Source: JAKLQR01 sp963753165
Lineage (GTDB): Bacteria; Nitrospirota; Thermodesulfovibrionia; Thermodesulfovibrionales; SM23-35
Length of the DNA: 64,000 nt
Assembly: GCA_963753165.1 (NCBI GenBank)
Contig: CAVWBP010000002.1
Coordinates: 186,001 to 250,000, forward strand
Direction: 5' to 3'
Below, piece by piece: positions 1 to 8,434 of this stretch. The position numbers and the translations under genes were made by a program. Numbering within the stretch: position 1 is the stretch's first letter; every line of letters begins with the position of its first letter. The notes under the pieces were generated by a model. That model did no database searches. It was not told where the DNA came from and was given only the letters and a program-made list of their open reading frames with translations.

Positions 1-2
1 AT

Positions 3-680
3 AGTGCGGAATTTGAGAATCTGAAGGGAATCTATTCCCGGGAATTTTCCGGAGAAGGATATAGTGAACTCACCGCAGGTAAGTTCAGTTACGGGTTTCA
101 GTTCCTGAAAGATATCCATGTCTGGATAAAACAGGAAGGCGGGGTTTTGAACGTCGGAAGGTTTAGTGGTAATATATTTGGAGGAAGTCTGAACGGTTCC
201 GCGGTCATCAGCCTTGCAGATGGCTTGCACTACAGGGCTGGTCTCCATCTGGAAGGGCTCAGCCTTACGAAGCTCTGTGAGAGCATTGAGCCCATAAAGG
301 GATATATTTCCGGAAAGGTGGACGGAGTGGCAACACTGAAAGGCTCAGGCACGGGAATATCCGGACTGATCGGGAAGGCTGATTTCTGGAGCTACAGCGT
401 TGACGATGAAAAAACGAGGATCAGTAAAGAATTTCTCAGGAAGATAGGGGGTCCTTCCTTAAAGGTCTATCTCGGAGACAGGGACTTTGACAAGGGGAAA
501 ATGACTCTCTATCTGCAGAAAGGGTATGTCATATTCGAAGAACTCGAAATTTCGAATAAGAATCTCTTAGGCATACGGGATCTCTCTGTGAAGGTTGCCC
601 CGTTCAACAACAGGGTTTCGATAGACCATCTCATGTGGTCCATTGTGGAGGCAGCCCAAAGGGCGAAGGAGAAGGAATGA
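3..680 (+). CDS. YdbH/AsmA-like intermembrane lipid-transport protein, C-terminal part (5' end outside window)
   Basis: The frame is open from the first bases, so the window holds only about the last 225 residues. The visible part is beta-rich with repeated GxVDGxxTLKG/GISGLIG-type segments, as in the C-terminal portion of YdbH/AsmA-like proteins that span the periplasm and move phospholipids between the membranes. The strongest support is context: the next gene is a DUF1318 (YdbL-like) lipoprotein, and ydbH-ynbE-ydbL is a known linked set in enterobacteria. The family call is an inference from this neighbourhood plus composition. A generic AsmA/DUF3971 protein is the alternative. The C-terminus ends in a Lys/Glu-rich tail. 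Confidence 0.6.
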   Translation, partial: SAEFENLKGIYSREFSGEGYSELTAGKFSYGFQFLKDIHVWIKQEGGVLNVGRFSGNIFGGSLNGSAVISLADGLHYRAGLHLEGLSLTKLCESIEPIKGYISGKVDGVATLKGSGTGISGLIGKADFWSYSVDDEKTRISKEFLRKIGGPSLKVYLGDRDFDKGKMTLYLQKGYVIFEELEISNKNLLGIRDLSVKVAPFNNRVSIDHLMWSIVEAAQRAKEKE

Positions 681-718
681 GAATGAATATAACGGTAAAT
701 AAAAAGGAGGTAAAGAGT

Positions 719-1336
719 ATGAAACGAAAAATTGCCTTGCTCGCAGGGACACTGCTATTCGTTCTGGTTTCATGTGCTGTTATTACCGTCAACATCTATT
801 TTCCGGAAAAGGACGTGAAGGAAGCATACAAAACTCTGGAAAAAGAACTCATGGGGACTGACCAGAAGACCGACGAAACGAAACCGGAAGGCAAACCGGA
901 AAGCTCAATACGGTTCGAGCTGATTCCTTCGGCATATGCCCAGGAATCAGAAGTTGCGGACAAAATTGCCGAGATCGTAAAAAAGATGCCTGATGTGGTG
1001 AACGCATATAAAGATATGGGTGCACGGATTGCTGACATAGACAGGCTGCGGGACAGCGGCGTTGTGGGTGAAGGGAACAAGGGGGTGCTTGTAGTACGGG
1101 AGGGCACATTAACCCCGTCCGACAAAAGCCTTTTTGATAGCGAAAACCAGGACAGGCAGACGGTGATGCAAGGTATGACCAAGGCAATTATCCGGATAAA
1201 CAGGGTCCCTGAAAATGCAGAGAATCTCAAACAGGTGACGCCACAGGCTGTTGAGCAGTTTGCATCAATCAGACGCGATTCAGCCAAAAAGGGCTGGTGG
1301 CTCCAGGATGCGAATGGCAACTGGTCTAAGAAATAG
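719..1336 (+). CDS. DUF1318 (YdbL-like) lipoprotein
   Basis: About 205 residues. The start is the ATG at 719, preceded by an aaggagg ribosome-binding site, not the upstream in-frame ATG at 635. The N-terminus is a lipoprotein signal with lipobox LVSC (Cys about residue 19), followed by VTVNIYFPEKDVKEA-like residues typical of the family. Residues about 80-205 form the DUF1318 domain (IAxIVKKMP, GVVGEGNKGVLVV, RIxxxxxKKGWW near the C-terminus). In E. coli YdbL is a soluble periplasmic partner of YdbH and YnbE. Here the lipid anchor and the DUF1318 domain sit in one protein, so it may do the work of both YnbE and YdbL (inference). Confidence 0.8.
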   Translation: MKRKIALLAGTLLFVLVSCAVITVNIYFPEKDVKEAYKTLEKELMGTDQKTDETKPEGKPESSIRFELIPSAYAQESEVADKIAEIVKKMPDVVNAYKDMGARIADIDRLRDSGVVGEGNKGVLVVREGTLTPSDKSLFDSENQDRQTVMQGMTKAIIRINRVPENAENLKQVTPQAVEQFASIRRDSAKKGWWLQDANGNWSKK

Positions 1337-1846
1337 ATGCTGAAGCCGGCAGCGCTTACTATCCTCCTGTTCTTTATTGTATCGGCCGGTGTGCCGGCGG
1401 CAAATGTGTCTGCTTCCCTGGTGCAGGCCGATAAAGTAGTAGTTTTGAAAAGCAAAAGACTTATGCTTTTGCTGAGCCAGGGAGAGATACTCAGGGCGTA
1501 CAGAGTAGCCCTGGGAAAACAGCCGGTCGGACGAAAGACTGCTGCCGGGGATAAAAAGACGCCTGAAGGGATATATATCCTCGATGCGCGAAAGGCTGAC
1601 AGTAAATTCCATAAGGCAATCCATATATCATATCCCAATGAATCTGATGCCTCTTATGCACAAAGGAACGGTGCATCTCCCGGCAGTGATATCATGATCC
1701 ACGGATTGCCTGATGAGGTGAAGCATATCGGACCCCTGCACCGGTATGCTGACTGGACAGATGGATGTATTGCGGTTACAAACCCGGAGATTGAGGAAAT
1801 CTGGAAGCTTGTTCCGGACGGAATACCGATAGAGATCAAGCCATAG
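1337..1846 (+). CDS. L,D-transpeptidase (ErfK/YbiS/YafK-type, YkuD domain)
   Basis: 169 residues, starting on the base after the previous stop, so probably co-transcribed. An N-terminal signal segment is followed by a YkuD domain with the IHGLP motif (His about residue 116) and the nucleophile motif DWTDGCIAV (Cys about residue 142). The TDGC form of the usual SHGC motif is common in YafK/ErfK-type members. Such enzymes form 3-3 peptidoglycan cross-links or attach proteins to peptidoglycan in the periplasm. Linkage to the YdbH/YdbL pair suggests an envelope-maintenance operon. Confidence 0.85.
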   Translation: MLKPAALTILLFFIVSAGVPAANVSASLVQADKVVVLKSKRLMLLLSQGEILRAYRVALGKQPVGRKTAAGDKKTPEGIYILDARKADSKFHKAIHISYPNESDASYAQRNGASPGSDIMIHGLPDEVKHIGPLHRYADWTDGCIAVTNPEIEEIWKLVPDGIPIEIKP

Positions 1847-1898
1847 GAGCAGATTTTACCCCGATATTGCCCTGTGGCTTTTTGCAGGATTCCATTTG

Positions 1899-1977
1899 TG
1901 TCATTCCCGCTTGTCGGGAATCTTTCCTGAATAACTTCCAGAGTACCGGGAAGGATTCCGGACAAGCGGGAATGACA
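1899..1977. repeat. REP-like dispersed inverted repeat, copy 1
   Basis: The left arm reads gtcattcccgcttgtcggga and the right arm is its near complement (ccggacaagcgggaatgaca), separated by about 35 bases. Related copies lie at 41631-41728, 43562-43630 and 47960-48051. It sits between the 3' ends of convergent genes, where it may act as a bidirectional terminator or mRNA-end stabiliser (inference). Confidence 0.8.
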
Positions 1978-2000
1978 AGAACCGTGCGGATTTTTTCATT

Positions 2001-2291
2001 TTACTCAGACTCCTCTGTCTCCGGCGGTTCCGGTGGTTTTATATCCATCTCGCGGTACAGGAGGTTCAGGGCTTCACTCAGGCGGAGTTCAGGATGCCTG
2101 ACCGTTGCCTCAATCACATGAGCAAGGGGATAATCGATGGAATGACCTTCTCCATAGAGAATCCTGATAAACCTTCTCTTTAGCAGGTAACACTTTTTCC
2201 CCCGACCGTCTTTGTCCGTATAGGGGATAATCACATGCTCCGGATCTTCCTCAAGCCCATACTGTTGAACAAGCTGAGCGATCTCTTCCAT
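2001..2291 (-). CDS. hypothetical protein, 96 residues
   Basis: No family recognised. It is a small acidic protein with a charged central segment (KDGRGKKCYLLKRRFIRILYGEG) and a proline/glutamate-rich tail. There is no signal peptide, membrane segment or Cys motif. It lies 26 bases after the TPR/protease ORF on the same strand and is probably the last gene of that transcript. The ORF is supported by its position and by the absence of any better frame, not by homology. Confidence 0.55.
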   Translation of the reverse strand: MEEIAQLVQQYGLEEDPEHVIIPYTDKDGRGKKCYLLKRRFIRILYGEGHSIDYPLAHVIEATVRHPELRLSEALNLLYREMDIKPPEPPETEESE

Positions 2292-2317
2292 GAAAAGCCG
2301 ATATATATTCTCTGTAT

Positions 2318-3004
2318 TCAGTCGATTAACTCCTTCAGGCTCTCTGCCCGGTCCGCATCAAGTGTTTTGAGCACATTATAATATTCATAGGCCGTGTTCT
2401 TTTCTCCCATGAGAGAATTCGTGATCCCCAGATTATAATAAGTGATTGGATCCTGAGGGTCCAGCGACCATGCCATTTCGAACGTTTCACGTGCCGAGGC
2501 ATAGTCGCCGTTGATGAGATATGCCGCGCCAAGTTTATTATAGAGTGACGCCGATTGAACCCCTCTCTGCAACGCCTGCCTGTAAGCATCGATAGCCCTC
2601 GCATACTGTCCCTGTCTGGAATAGGTGAACGCCAGCGCGATGAATTCATCGGCAGTTTCCGGCTTTTTCTCTTCTGTCTCGGGGACACAGACGCTCTCTT
2701 CCTTCTTGACCGGTTTTCTGTAACTCTCGAGTTGTTTCAGGATCGGTATGAGTGAGGCGGCAGCTGAAGAGGATTTTGTTTTGCCGGGCAAAAAAACAGC
2801 GGCGCCGACGACTTCCCCCTTCTTATTAAAAAGGGGACTCCCGCTCAGTTCAGGGGCAACCGGAAGGGAAATCCTGTAGAGCCTGCCTTTTGCAATCGCC
2901 TCTTTTATGGTGATATCTGAAACAGGAGTCGTATCTGCTTGTTTTTTCTGAAAAGAAAAAGACCTGTTCCCCTTGTCCAAGCTGATGTTCCCTCGCGACA
3001 ACAA
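2318..3004 (-). CDS. TPR-containing C-terminal part of a frameshifted protease-like protein
   Basis: This is the downstream portion of a gene whose upstream portion is 2850-3392 in another frame. Residues about 45-75 contain SGSPLFNKKGEVVG, resembling the Ser-containing loop of trypsin-like (HtrA-type) proteases, where GNSGGPL would carry the nucleophile. The first Gly pair is altered, so activity is doubtful. Residues about 115-228 hold at least three TPR units (AFTYSRQGQYARAIDAYRQA, YNKLGAAYLINGDYASA, YYNLGITNSLMGEKNTA). The ORF's own ATG at 3004 is probably not a real start, because it lies in sequence that is coding in the other frame. Continuity is restored if one base is dropped at the A6 run (2942-2947). 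Confidence 0.65.
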   Translation of the reverse strand: MLSRGNISLDKGNRSFSFQKKQADTTPVSDITIKEAIAKGRLYRISLPVAPELSGSPLFNKKGEVVGAAVFLPGKTKSSSAAASLIPILKQLESYRKPVKKEESVCVPETEEKKPETADEFIALAFTYSRQGQYARAIDAYRQALQRGVQSASLYNKLGAAYLINGDYASARETFEMAWSLDPQDPITYYNLGITNSLMGEKNTAYEYYNVLKTLDADRAESLKELID

Positions 3005-3392
3005 CAGCGGGAAGCTCTTCCGACTGTATTTTTATAAGCGCAAGATTGTTCTCGCACCTCGAAGAAATAAGTTCTGCAACCGGCAGAATAAGCCTGCTCC
3101 CGGTTTCCACCTTAAGCCTGTTCTGAGACTGTTCAAGCCATTTCGCAATGAGAGTGCAATTGGTTGCGATAATGCCGCTCTTGTCCAGAATGAATCCGCG
3201 TCCCGAGGCAATATCCCGTTTGTCCTTGTCCTGCACCGAAACGGTTACGACAGTCTTATTCTGTTCCAGAACTTTTTCAGGTGTCCGGGCATTGACGGGT
3301 ATAGGGAACAGGGCGAGAAAAAGAAGGATGCAAATTATTCGCATCAGATCAGGAAGAAGGATACCCATGTCACGGACAATAAATTTTCTCAT
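2850..3392 (-). CDS. secreted trypsin-like protease domain, N-terminal part (frameshifted)
   Basis: An N-terminal hydrophobic signal (IICILLFLALFPIPVNA) is followed by a chymotrypsin-fold-like segment: VVTVSVQDK, SGRGFILDKSGIIATNC, then NNLALIKI. These match the beta-barrel of HtrA/DegP-type proteases. The catalytic His (usually TNxHV) appears replaced by Cys in ATNC, and NNLALIKI matches the Asp-bearing DLAVLKI loop with Asn in place of Asp, so this is probably a non-catalytic, protease-like domain. After about residue 152 the frame becomes nonsense (SRYDSCFRYHHKRG), while the other frame continues sensibly. ATG at 3344 is an alternative start that gives a cleaner signal peptide. Confidence 0.6.
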   Translation of the reverse strand: MRKFIVRDMGILLPDLMRIICILLFLALFPIPVNARTPEKVLEQNKTVVTVSVQDKDKRDIASGRGFILDKSGIIATNCTLIAKWLEQSQNRLKVETGSRLILPVAELISSRCENNLALIKIQSEELPAVVVAREHQLGQGEQVFFFSEKTSRYDSCFRYHHKRGDCKRQALQDFPSGCP

Positions 3393-3523
3393 ACTATCTT
3401 CTTTCGCTCCGAGTATTTCAGAGATAGAAAAATGTTTATCATAACTCTGTTCTGGATATTATAATAAAATATCTGCATCTAAGGGTTTTGAAATGAAAAA
3501 TAGAGCATAAGGAGAATCTTTGC

Positions 3524-4741
3524 ATGGCCAATGAAGACCTTTCCAAACTGAAGATAGAAAAAACCGCTTTCTCCATAAAACCGCGAAAGCGGAAAAATAT
3601 CGTTCTGGCGGCCGGAGTGATAATCGGAGCTATTGTCCTCCTGGTTCTTTTCTCGCAGGGCGTCTTGTCTCCTGCAGTCGAGGTCGAAGCAGTGAGTGTC
3701 TCAATGACATACCCTTCACAGACATTCACCATATTGAATTCGAGCGGTTATGTAGTAGCCCAGCGCAAGGCAGCAGTCGCGTCCAAGGTTACCGGCCGCA
3801 TTGTCTCTCTCTCGGTGGAAGAGGGGAATCATGTGAAGGCGGGACAGATAATCGCCAGGCTTGAAAATGATGACGTCATTGCTGCACGGGAGCAGGCAGA
3901 CGCCAACCTGAATGCGACCCGGCACAGCCTCGATCAGACAAAGGCAGAATTGCGTGACGCAACGCTCACTTTCGAAAGGAACAGAGAGTTGCTCGCACAG
4001 GAGTTTGTGTCAAAGGCTGAATATGATGCGTCAGAAGCACGGTATTCCGGCGCACAGGCAGCAGTCGCCGCAGCCGAAGCAGCGGTCAACGCGAGCAGGG
4101 CAGCGCTTCAGGGCGCACAGGTGGCTGTTGAATATGCGCTGATCCGTGCCCCTTTCGATGCGGTTGTGCTTACAAAAAACGCTGACATAGGGGATATAGT
4201 AACACCGATCGGAGCTGCTGCAGACGCAAAGGCTGCTGTGGTCACTATCGCAGACATGGATTCGCTCCAGGTGGAGACCGATGTCTCTGAATCGAACCTC
4301 TACCAGGTAAAAATCGGACAACCCTGCGAGATACAGCTTGATGCCCTGCCTGATTCGCGGTTCCGTGGCGAAGTACACATGATTGTGCCGACTGCCGACA
4401 GGAGCAAGGCCACGGTTATGGTCAAGGTGCGGTTTGTCGACAAAGACCCCCGAATACTTCCTGAGATGAGCGCCAAGGTCGCATTCCTCTCAAGAGAGGT
4501 GAAGCCTGAAGAACAGGAGCCCCGCACGGCCCTTAATCCGGCTGCCGTAGTAACCCGGAACGGGCAAACCGTGGTTTTTCTTATTCAGGAAAACAGGGTG
4601 GCCGAAACACCGGTGAAGACCGGGCTTCAGCTTGGGGATATGGTTGAAGTTCAGAACGGGGTGAAAGCGGGAGACAGGATCGTCCTGAAGCCGCTCGATA
4701 AGATGAAAAACGGGTTGCGGGTGAAGGTCGCCGAAAAATAG
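3524..4741 (+). CDS. periplasmic adaptor (membrane fusion) protein of an ABC/RND-type efflux system, MacA-like
   Basis: 405 residues. aaggag lies upstream of the ATG. One N-terminal membrane anchor (residues about 27-47, VLAAGVIIGAIVLLVLF) is followed by the lipoyl half-motif (GRIVSLSVEEGNHVKAGQIIARL), a long alpha-hairpin rich in Ala/Glu (about 115-200), the second lipoyl half (YALIRAPFDAVVLTKNADIGDIV) and beta-barrel domains. This is the HlyD/MacA architecture, joining an inner-membrane transporter to an outer-membrane channel. It is followed directly by an ATPase and two MacB-type permeases; no TolC gene is in the window. The substrate cannot be deduced. Confidence 0.9.
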   Translation: MANEDLSKLKIEKTAFSIKPRKRKNIVLAAGVIIGAIVLLVLFSQGVLSPAVEVEAVSVSMTYPSQTFTILNSSGYVVAQRKAAVASKVTGRIVSLSVEEGNHVKAGQIIARLENDDVIAAREQADANLNATRHSLDQTKAELRDATLTFERNRELLAQEFVSKAEYDASEARYSGAQAAVAAAEAAVNASRAALQGAQVAVEYALIRAPFDAVVLTKNADIGDIVTPIGAAADAKAAVVTIADMDSLQVETDVSESNLYQVKIGQPCEIQLDALPDSRFRGEVHMIVPTADRSKATVMVKVRFVDKDPRILPEMSAKVAFLSREVKPEEQEPRTALNPAAVVTRNGQTVVFLIQENRVAETPVKTGLQLGDMVEVQNGVKAGDRIVLKPLDKMKNGLRVKVAEK

Positions 4742-5443
4742 ATGAATAAAAAGACCGGTATCGTCGAAATCAGAAACCTCTGCAAAACTTACCAGAGGGG
4801 GAGCCAGCTCATCCCTGTGCTGCAAGATATTGACCTGGATATTGACGAAGGAGAGTTCCTTGCACTTATGGGACCTTCCGGATCGGGAAAGACAACCCTG
4901 TTGAACCTTATTGCCGGTATTGACAAGGCAGACTGCGGCAGTATCAGGATAGGGGGGATTGAAATAACCGCACTTGCCGAGACAGAGCTCGCCGCCTGGC
5001 GTGCAAACAATGTCGGCTTTATTTTCCAGTTTTATAACCTCATCCCCGTGCTCACAGCCTTCGAAAATGTTGAATTGCCTCTCCTCCTTACCGGCCTGTC
5101 AAAGGGGGAGCGCAGAACTCATGTGGAAACAGCCCTGCGGGTCGTGAACCTTGCAGACCGGATGGACCATTATCCGGGCGAACTGTCCGGCGGACAGCAG
5201 CAACGGGTTGCTATCGCCCGGGCGGTCGTGACAGATCCCACTATCCTCGTAGCGGATGAGCCGACAGGAGATCTTGACAGAGACTCTGCAAATGATGTGC
5301 TCGATCTTATGGAACGGCTCGTCCATGAACTTGGCAAGACGATCATCATGGTGACCCATGACCCCCGTGCCGCGCACAAGGCGCATCAGATCAAGCATCT
5401 CGATAAAGGCGTGTTGAATGCACATCCTCAAACTGATTTTTAA
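4742..5443 (+). CDS. ABC transporter ATP-binding protein, MacB/LolD type
   Basis: 233 residues, beginning directly after the adaptor stop codon. Walker A GPSGSGKTTLLNLIAG (residues about 41-56), Q-loop FIFQFYNLIPVLTAFEN, signature LSGGQQQRVAIARA, Walker B ILVADEPTGDLD and H-loop MVTHD are all present and intact. The LIPVLTAxEN and DEPTGDLD forms are typical of the MacB/LolD/FtsE subfamily. Its end overlaps the next permease by 26 bases, so the system is translationally coupled. Confidence 0.93.
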   Translation: MNKKTGIVEIRNLCKTYQRGSQLIPVLQDIDLDIDEGEFLALMGPSGSGKTTLLNLIAGIDKADCGSIRIGGIEITALAETELAAWRANNVGFIFQFYNLIPVLTAFENVELPLLLTGLSKGERRTHVETALRVVNLADRMDHYPGELSGGQQQRVAIARAVVTDPTILVADEPTGDLDRDSANDVLDLMERLVHELGKTIIMVTHDPRAAHKAHQIKHLDKGVLNAHPQTDF

Positions 5444-6575
5444 AAATTCATTCAGGCACAAGCTGCGGACGTTCCTTACTATTCTCGGGGTCACGGTCGC
5501 CATCCTGGCATTCGGGCTTCTCCGGACAGTTGTCAGTGCGTGGTATGCAGGGGTTGAAGCGTCCTCTGCGACCCGCCTCGTGGCCAGAAATGCCGTATCC
5601 CTTGTCTTTCCCCTGCCTCTCTCATACAAGGAGAAGATCAGGCAGATAGAAGGGGTGAAGGGTGTTTCTTACGGCACATGGTTCGGCGGGATTTATATCG
5701 ACGAAAAGAATTTTTTTGCGAATTACTCTATGGAACCCAGAACATATCTGGCAATGTATCCGGAGATTATCATCCCGGAAGACCAATGGAATGTTTTTGT
5801 CCGCGACCGCAAAGGCGCGGCAGCGGGGAAGAAGCTCGCTGAACGGTTCGGATGGAAAATCGGTGACGTTATTACCTTGAAAGGGACGATTTTCCCCGGC
5901 AACTGGGATTTCGTCCTGGACGCGATATACAAGGGCAGGGATGATACGGTGGACGAAACTGCCTTCTTCTTCCACTGGGACTATCTCAATGAGACGTTGA
6001 AAAAGGCCGGCCGGTCCTGGACCGACAAGGTCGGATGGTTTCTGATCGAAATAGAAGACCCGGATATCGCGGCAGAGGTATCTCTCCGTATCGACAAAAA
6101 CTTCAAGAACTCTCTTGCCGAGACACTGACTGAGACCGAAAAGGCCTTTCAGTTGAGTTTTATCTCCATGACTGAGGCGATTGTGATCGCCATCCGGCTT
6201 GTGTCGTTTGTAATCATCTTTATCATCATGGCGGTTGTGGCAAATACGATGGCGATGACCGCACGCGAACGCATTGGAGAATACGCGATCTTCAAAACGC
6301 TTGGATTCCGCAGCTTCCATATCGCAGGGCTCATACTTGGCGAATCTCTGTTCGTTACCATGCTGGGCGCTGCACTCGGCATCCTGCTGACATTCCCCGC
6401 GGCCGCACTCTTCGGGAAAGAATTGAGCCAGTTTTTCCCGATTTTCAATGTGGAACGTGAGACCATCGTTCTGGATATCATAGCCGCGCTTGTGGTGGCA
6501 TTTGTCGCGGCGCTGTTCCCGGCATGGAGGGCAATCCATATTCGGATCGCAGACGGATTGAGGAGAGTAGGGTAA
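5418..6575 (+). CDS. ABC transporter permease, MacB/FtsX-like (first of two)
   Basis: 385 residues. The start overlaps the ATPase gene by 26 bases. Transmembrane helix 1 lies at about residues 15-40, then a large periplasmic (MacB-PCD-like) domain to about 245, then three C-terminal helices with the FtsX/MacB pattern (MAMTARERIGEYAIFKTLGF is the coupling-helix segment after TM2). It ends in ALFPAWRAIHIRIADGLR, the conserved end of the family. It probably forms a heterodimer with the permease at 6630. Confidence 0.88.
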   Translation: MHILKLIFKNSFRHKLRTFLTILGVTVAILAFGLLRTVVSAWYAGVEASSATRLVARNAVSLVFPLPLSYKEKIRQIEGVKGVSYGTWFGGIYIDEKNFFANYSMEPRTYLAMYPEIIIPEDQWNVFVRDRKGAAAGKKLAERFGWKIGDVITLKGTIFPGNWDFVLDAIYKGRDDTVDETAFFFHWDYLNETLKKAGRSWTDKVGWFLIEIEDPDIAAEVSLRIDKNFKNSLAETLTETEKAFQLSFISMTEAIVIAIRLVSFVIIFIIMAVVANTMAMTARERIGEYAIFKTLGFRSFHIAGLILGESLFVTMLGAALGILLTFPAAALFGKELSQFFPIFNVERETIVLDIIAALVVAFVAALFPAWRAIHIRIADGLRRVG

Positions 6576-6629
6576 GACAAAAAATCAAAACATGAGGGAT
6601 GAGAGGATGAAAAGAAATAGAGGACATAC

Positions 6630-7796
6630 ATGAGGATCCCCTTTTCATATAGTTTCCGGAATCTGTGGACACGCAGGCTGACCACTTTTCTTACTGCCTC
6701 GGGCATGGCATTGGTGGTCTTTGTGTTTGCAGCGGTGCTGATGCTTGCAGAAGGCCTCCAGAAAACGCTTGTCGAAACAGGCACGTACGAGAATGTTGTT
6801 GTTATAAGGAAAGCGGCCGGTTCGGAAGTGCAGAGCGGTGTTGAACGTTTGCAGGCTTCCATCATCGAAACGCAGCCTGAAATCGCCCTGGGACCGGACG
6901 GAAAACGTTTGGCCGCAAAAGAACTGGTTGTGCTCATCGCACTCCCGAAACGCGGTACTGACAAACCCTCAAATGTAGTCATCCGGGGCATCGAAGACGC
7001 TTCAATGCCCCTGCGCCCGCAGGTGAAGCTGAGAGAGGGACGATTGCCGCGTCCCGGTTCTTCCGAAATCATGGCCGGGTCGAGTATTGCGAAACGTTTT
7101 GAAGGAGGCGGGCTGGGAGAGACGATCCGTTTTGCCATGAGAGACTGGACGGTTGTCGGGGTGTTCGATGCAGGCAATACCAGCTTTGATTCCGAGATCT
7201 GGGGAGATGTAAACCAGTTCATCCAGGCTTTCAGGCGGCCCGCATTTTCCTCGATGATCTTCCGCCTGAGCGACCCGTCAGACTTCGATGAGTTGAAGCT
7301 GCGGATAGAGAACGACCCGCGCCTGACGATAGAAGCAATGCGGGAACCGGAGTACTATAGAAAACAGTCGGAGGCGATGGCAAAATTTCTCCGGATCCTC
7401 GGCCTTACTCTCACCATAATATTCTCTCTTGGCGCGATCATCGGCGCGATGATCACCATGTACTCTGCGGTTGCCAACCGTGTATTTGAGATCGGCACCT
7501 TGCGGGCGCTTGGCTTTCAGAGGAGGAGTATCCTTACGGCGTTCCTCATGGAAGCGCTCCTCCTTGGTTTCATCGGCGGGATTGTCGGCCTGTTTTTCGC
7601 TTCATTCCTGCAGCTTTTCACTGTTTCGACGCTTAATTTCCAGACCTTCTCGGAACTCGCATTCTCGTTCTCGCTCACAGTCGGGATCGTGTATCAGGGA
7701 TTGCTTTTCTCGATGATAATGGGGTTCGTCGGCGGGGTCCTCCCCGCGTTCAGGGCGGCGCGCATGAATATTGTCGAGGCTCTCAGATCGAGTTGA
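6630..7796 (+). CDS. ABC transporter permease, MacB/FtsX-like (second of two)
   Basis: 388 residues. gagg lies eight bases before the ATG. The architecture matches the preceding gene: TM1 (residues about 15-40), periplasmic domain, then three C-terminal helices and the coupling motif ANRVFEIGTLRALGFQRRSI, ending in VLPAFRAARMNIVEALR. Two distinct half-permeases next to one ATPase indicate a heterodimeric transporter. Together with the adaptor this makes a four-gene exporter operon (3524-7796). Confidence 0.88.
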   Translation: MRIPFSYSFRNLWTRRLTTFLTASGMALVVFVFAAVLMLAEGLQKTLVETGTYENVVVIRKAAGSEVQSGVERLQASIIETQPEIALGPDGKRLAAKELVVLIALPKRGTDKPSNVVIRGIEDASMPLRPQVKLREGRLPRPGSSEIMAGSSIAKRFEGGGLGETIRFAMRDWTVVGVFDAGNTSFDSEIWGDVNQFIQAFRRPAFSSMIFRLSDPSDFDELKLRIENDPRLTIEAMREPEYYRKQSEAMAKFLRILGLTLTIIFSLGAIIGAMITMYSAVANRVFEIGTLRALGFQRRSILTAFLMEALLLGFIGGIVGLFFASFLQLFTVSTLNFQTFSELAFSFSLTVGIVYQGLLFSMIMGFVGGVLPAFRAARMNIVEALRSS

Positions 7797-7801
7797 TATA
7801 G

Positions 7802-8434
7802 TTAAATCAAACCGAGAAGCGTGAATCCATCTTTGAGGAAAAGCGCCGCGAATATCAGCAGGACAACGCCCAGCAGCCTTATGGTGTAGACATACACTCT
7901 GCTTTTCAGGAAATCTCTGGATTTATCGATCACGAAAGCCACAAATATTTTCGAGCCTACCAGGAAAAGATAAAAGCCCAGTATAAACAAACAGGCCGAC
8001 AAGAGGTTTACTTTATAGGCTTTTAACGTCATTGGAGCTCCGACTGCTATCCAGAAAAGATAAGGATGCGGGCTTAAGAAATTCGCTATTATCCCTTTTC
8101 TCAGAGAATGCGGCTCGATTTTTTGCAGGTTCAGTCCGCTGGTTTTTACCGAGAGGCTTTCATACGCCAGATATCCGATGAACAAAGCACCCAGGACAGA
8201 TATTGCCCCCAGTATCAAGTGAGAGTGAGAAAACTGTGCGAGGAGAAAAACCGATACGATCACAATCGGCAGATCCGTCACAAGAGGGGCGAGTGCGACC
8301 AGAATACCCTCTTTCCGGCTGTGAGTGAGAGTTTCAGCAATGACCAGAGCGAGCAGGGGTCCGGGGGATATCCCTGCAACAAGTCCGAACAGTATGCCTG
8401 TAAACAGAAATGGAAAAGAATCGATTGCGATCAT
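7802..8434 (-). CDS. LysE-family transporter
   Basis: 210 residues, about six membrane helices. The N-terminal motif GLVAGISPGPLLALVIAET matches the LysE/RhtB family of amino-acid and small-molecule exporters. The gene overlaps the upstream SagB-type gene by four bases (ATGA), so the two are co-transcribed. It ends six bases from the convergent exporter permease. Members export basic or neutral amino acids or other small solutes; the substrate here is unknown. Confidence 0.85.
   Translation of the reverse strand: MIAIDSFPFLFTGILFGLVAGISPGPLLALVIAETLTHSRKEGILVALAPLVTDLPIVIVSVFLLAQFSHSHLILGAISVLGALFIGYLAYESLSVKTSGLNLQKIEPHSLRKGIIANFLSPHPYLFWIAVGAPMTLKAYKVNLLSACLFILGFYLFLVGSKIFVAFVIDKSRDFLKSRVYVYTIRLLGVVLLIFAALFLKDGFTLLGLI

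Noticed and set aside
796..1638. 280-codon open frame on the minus strand
   Set aside because: Antisense to the DUF1318 lipoprotein and L,D-transpeptidase genes; the Ser/Thr/Ile-rich product is a typical shadow frame.
5622..6539. 305-codon open frame on the minus strand
   Set aside because: It lies wholly antisense to a well-supported ABC permease gene, its product is His/Arg-rich without any recognisable domain, and no ribosome-binding site is present.
6149..7222. 357-codon open frame on the minus strand
   Set aside because: Antisense to both exporter permeases, which have clear family motifs; no domain in the antisense product.
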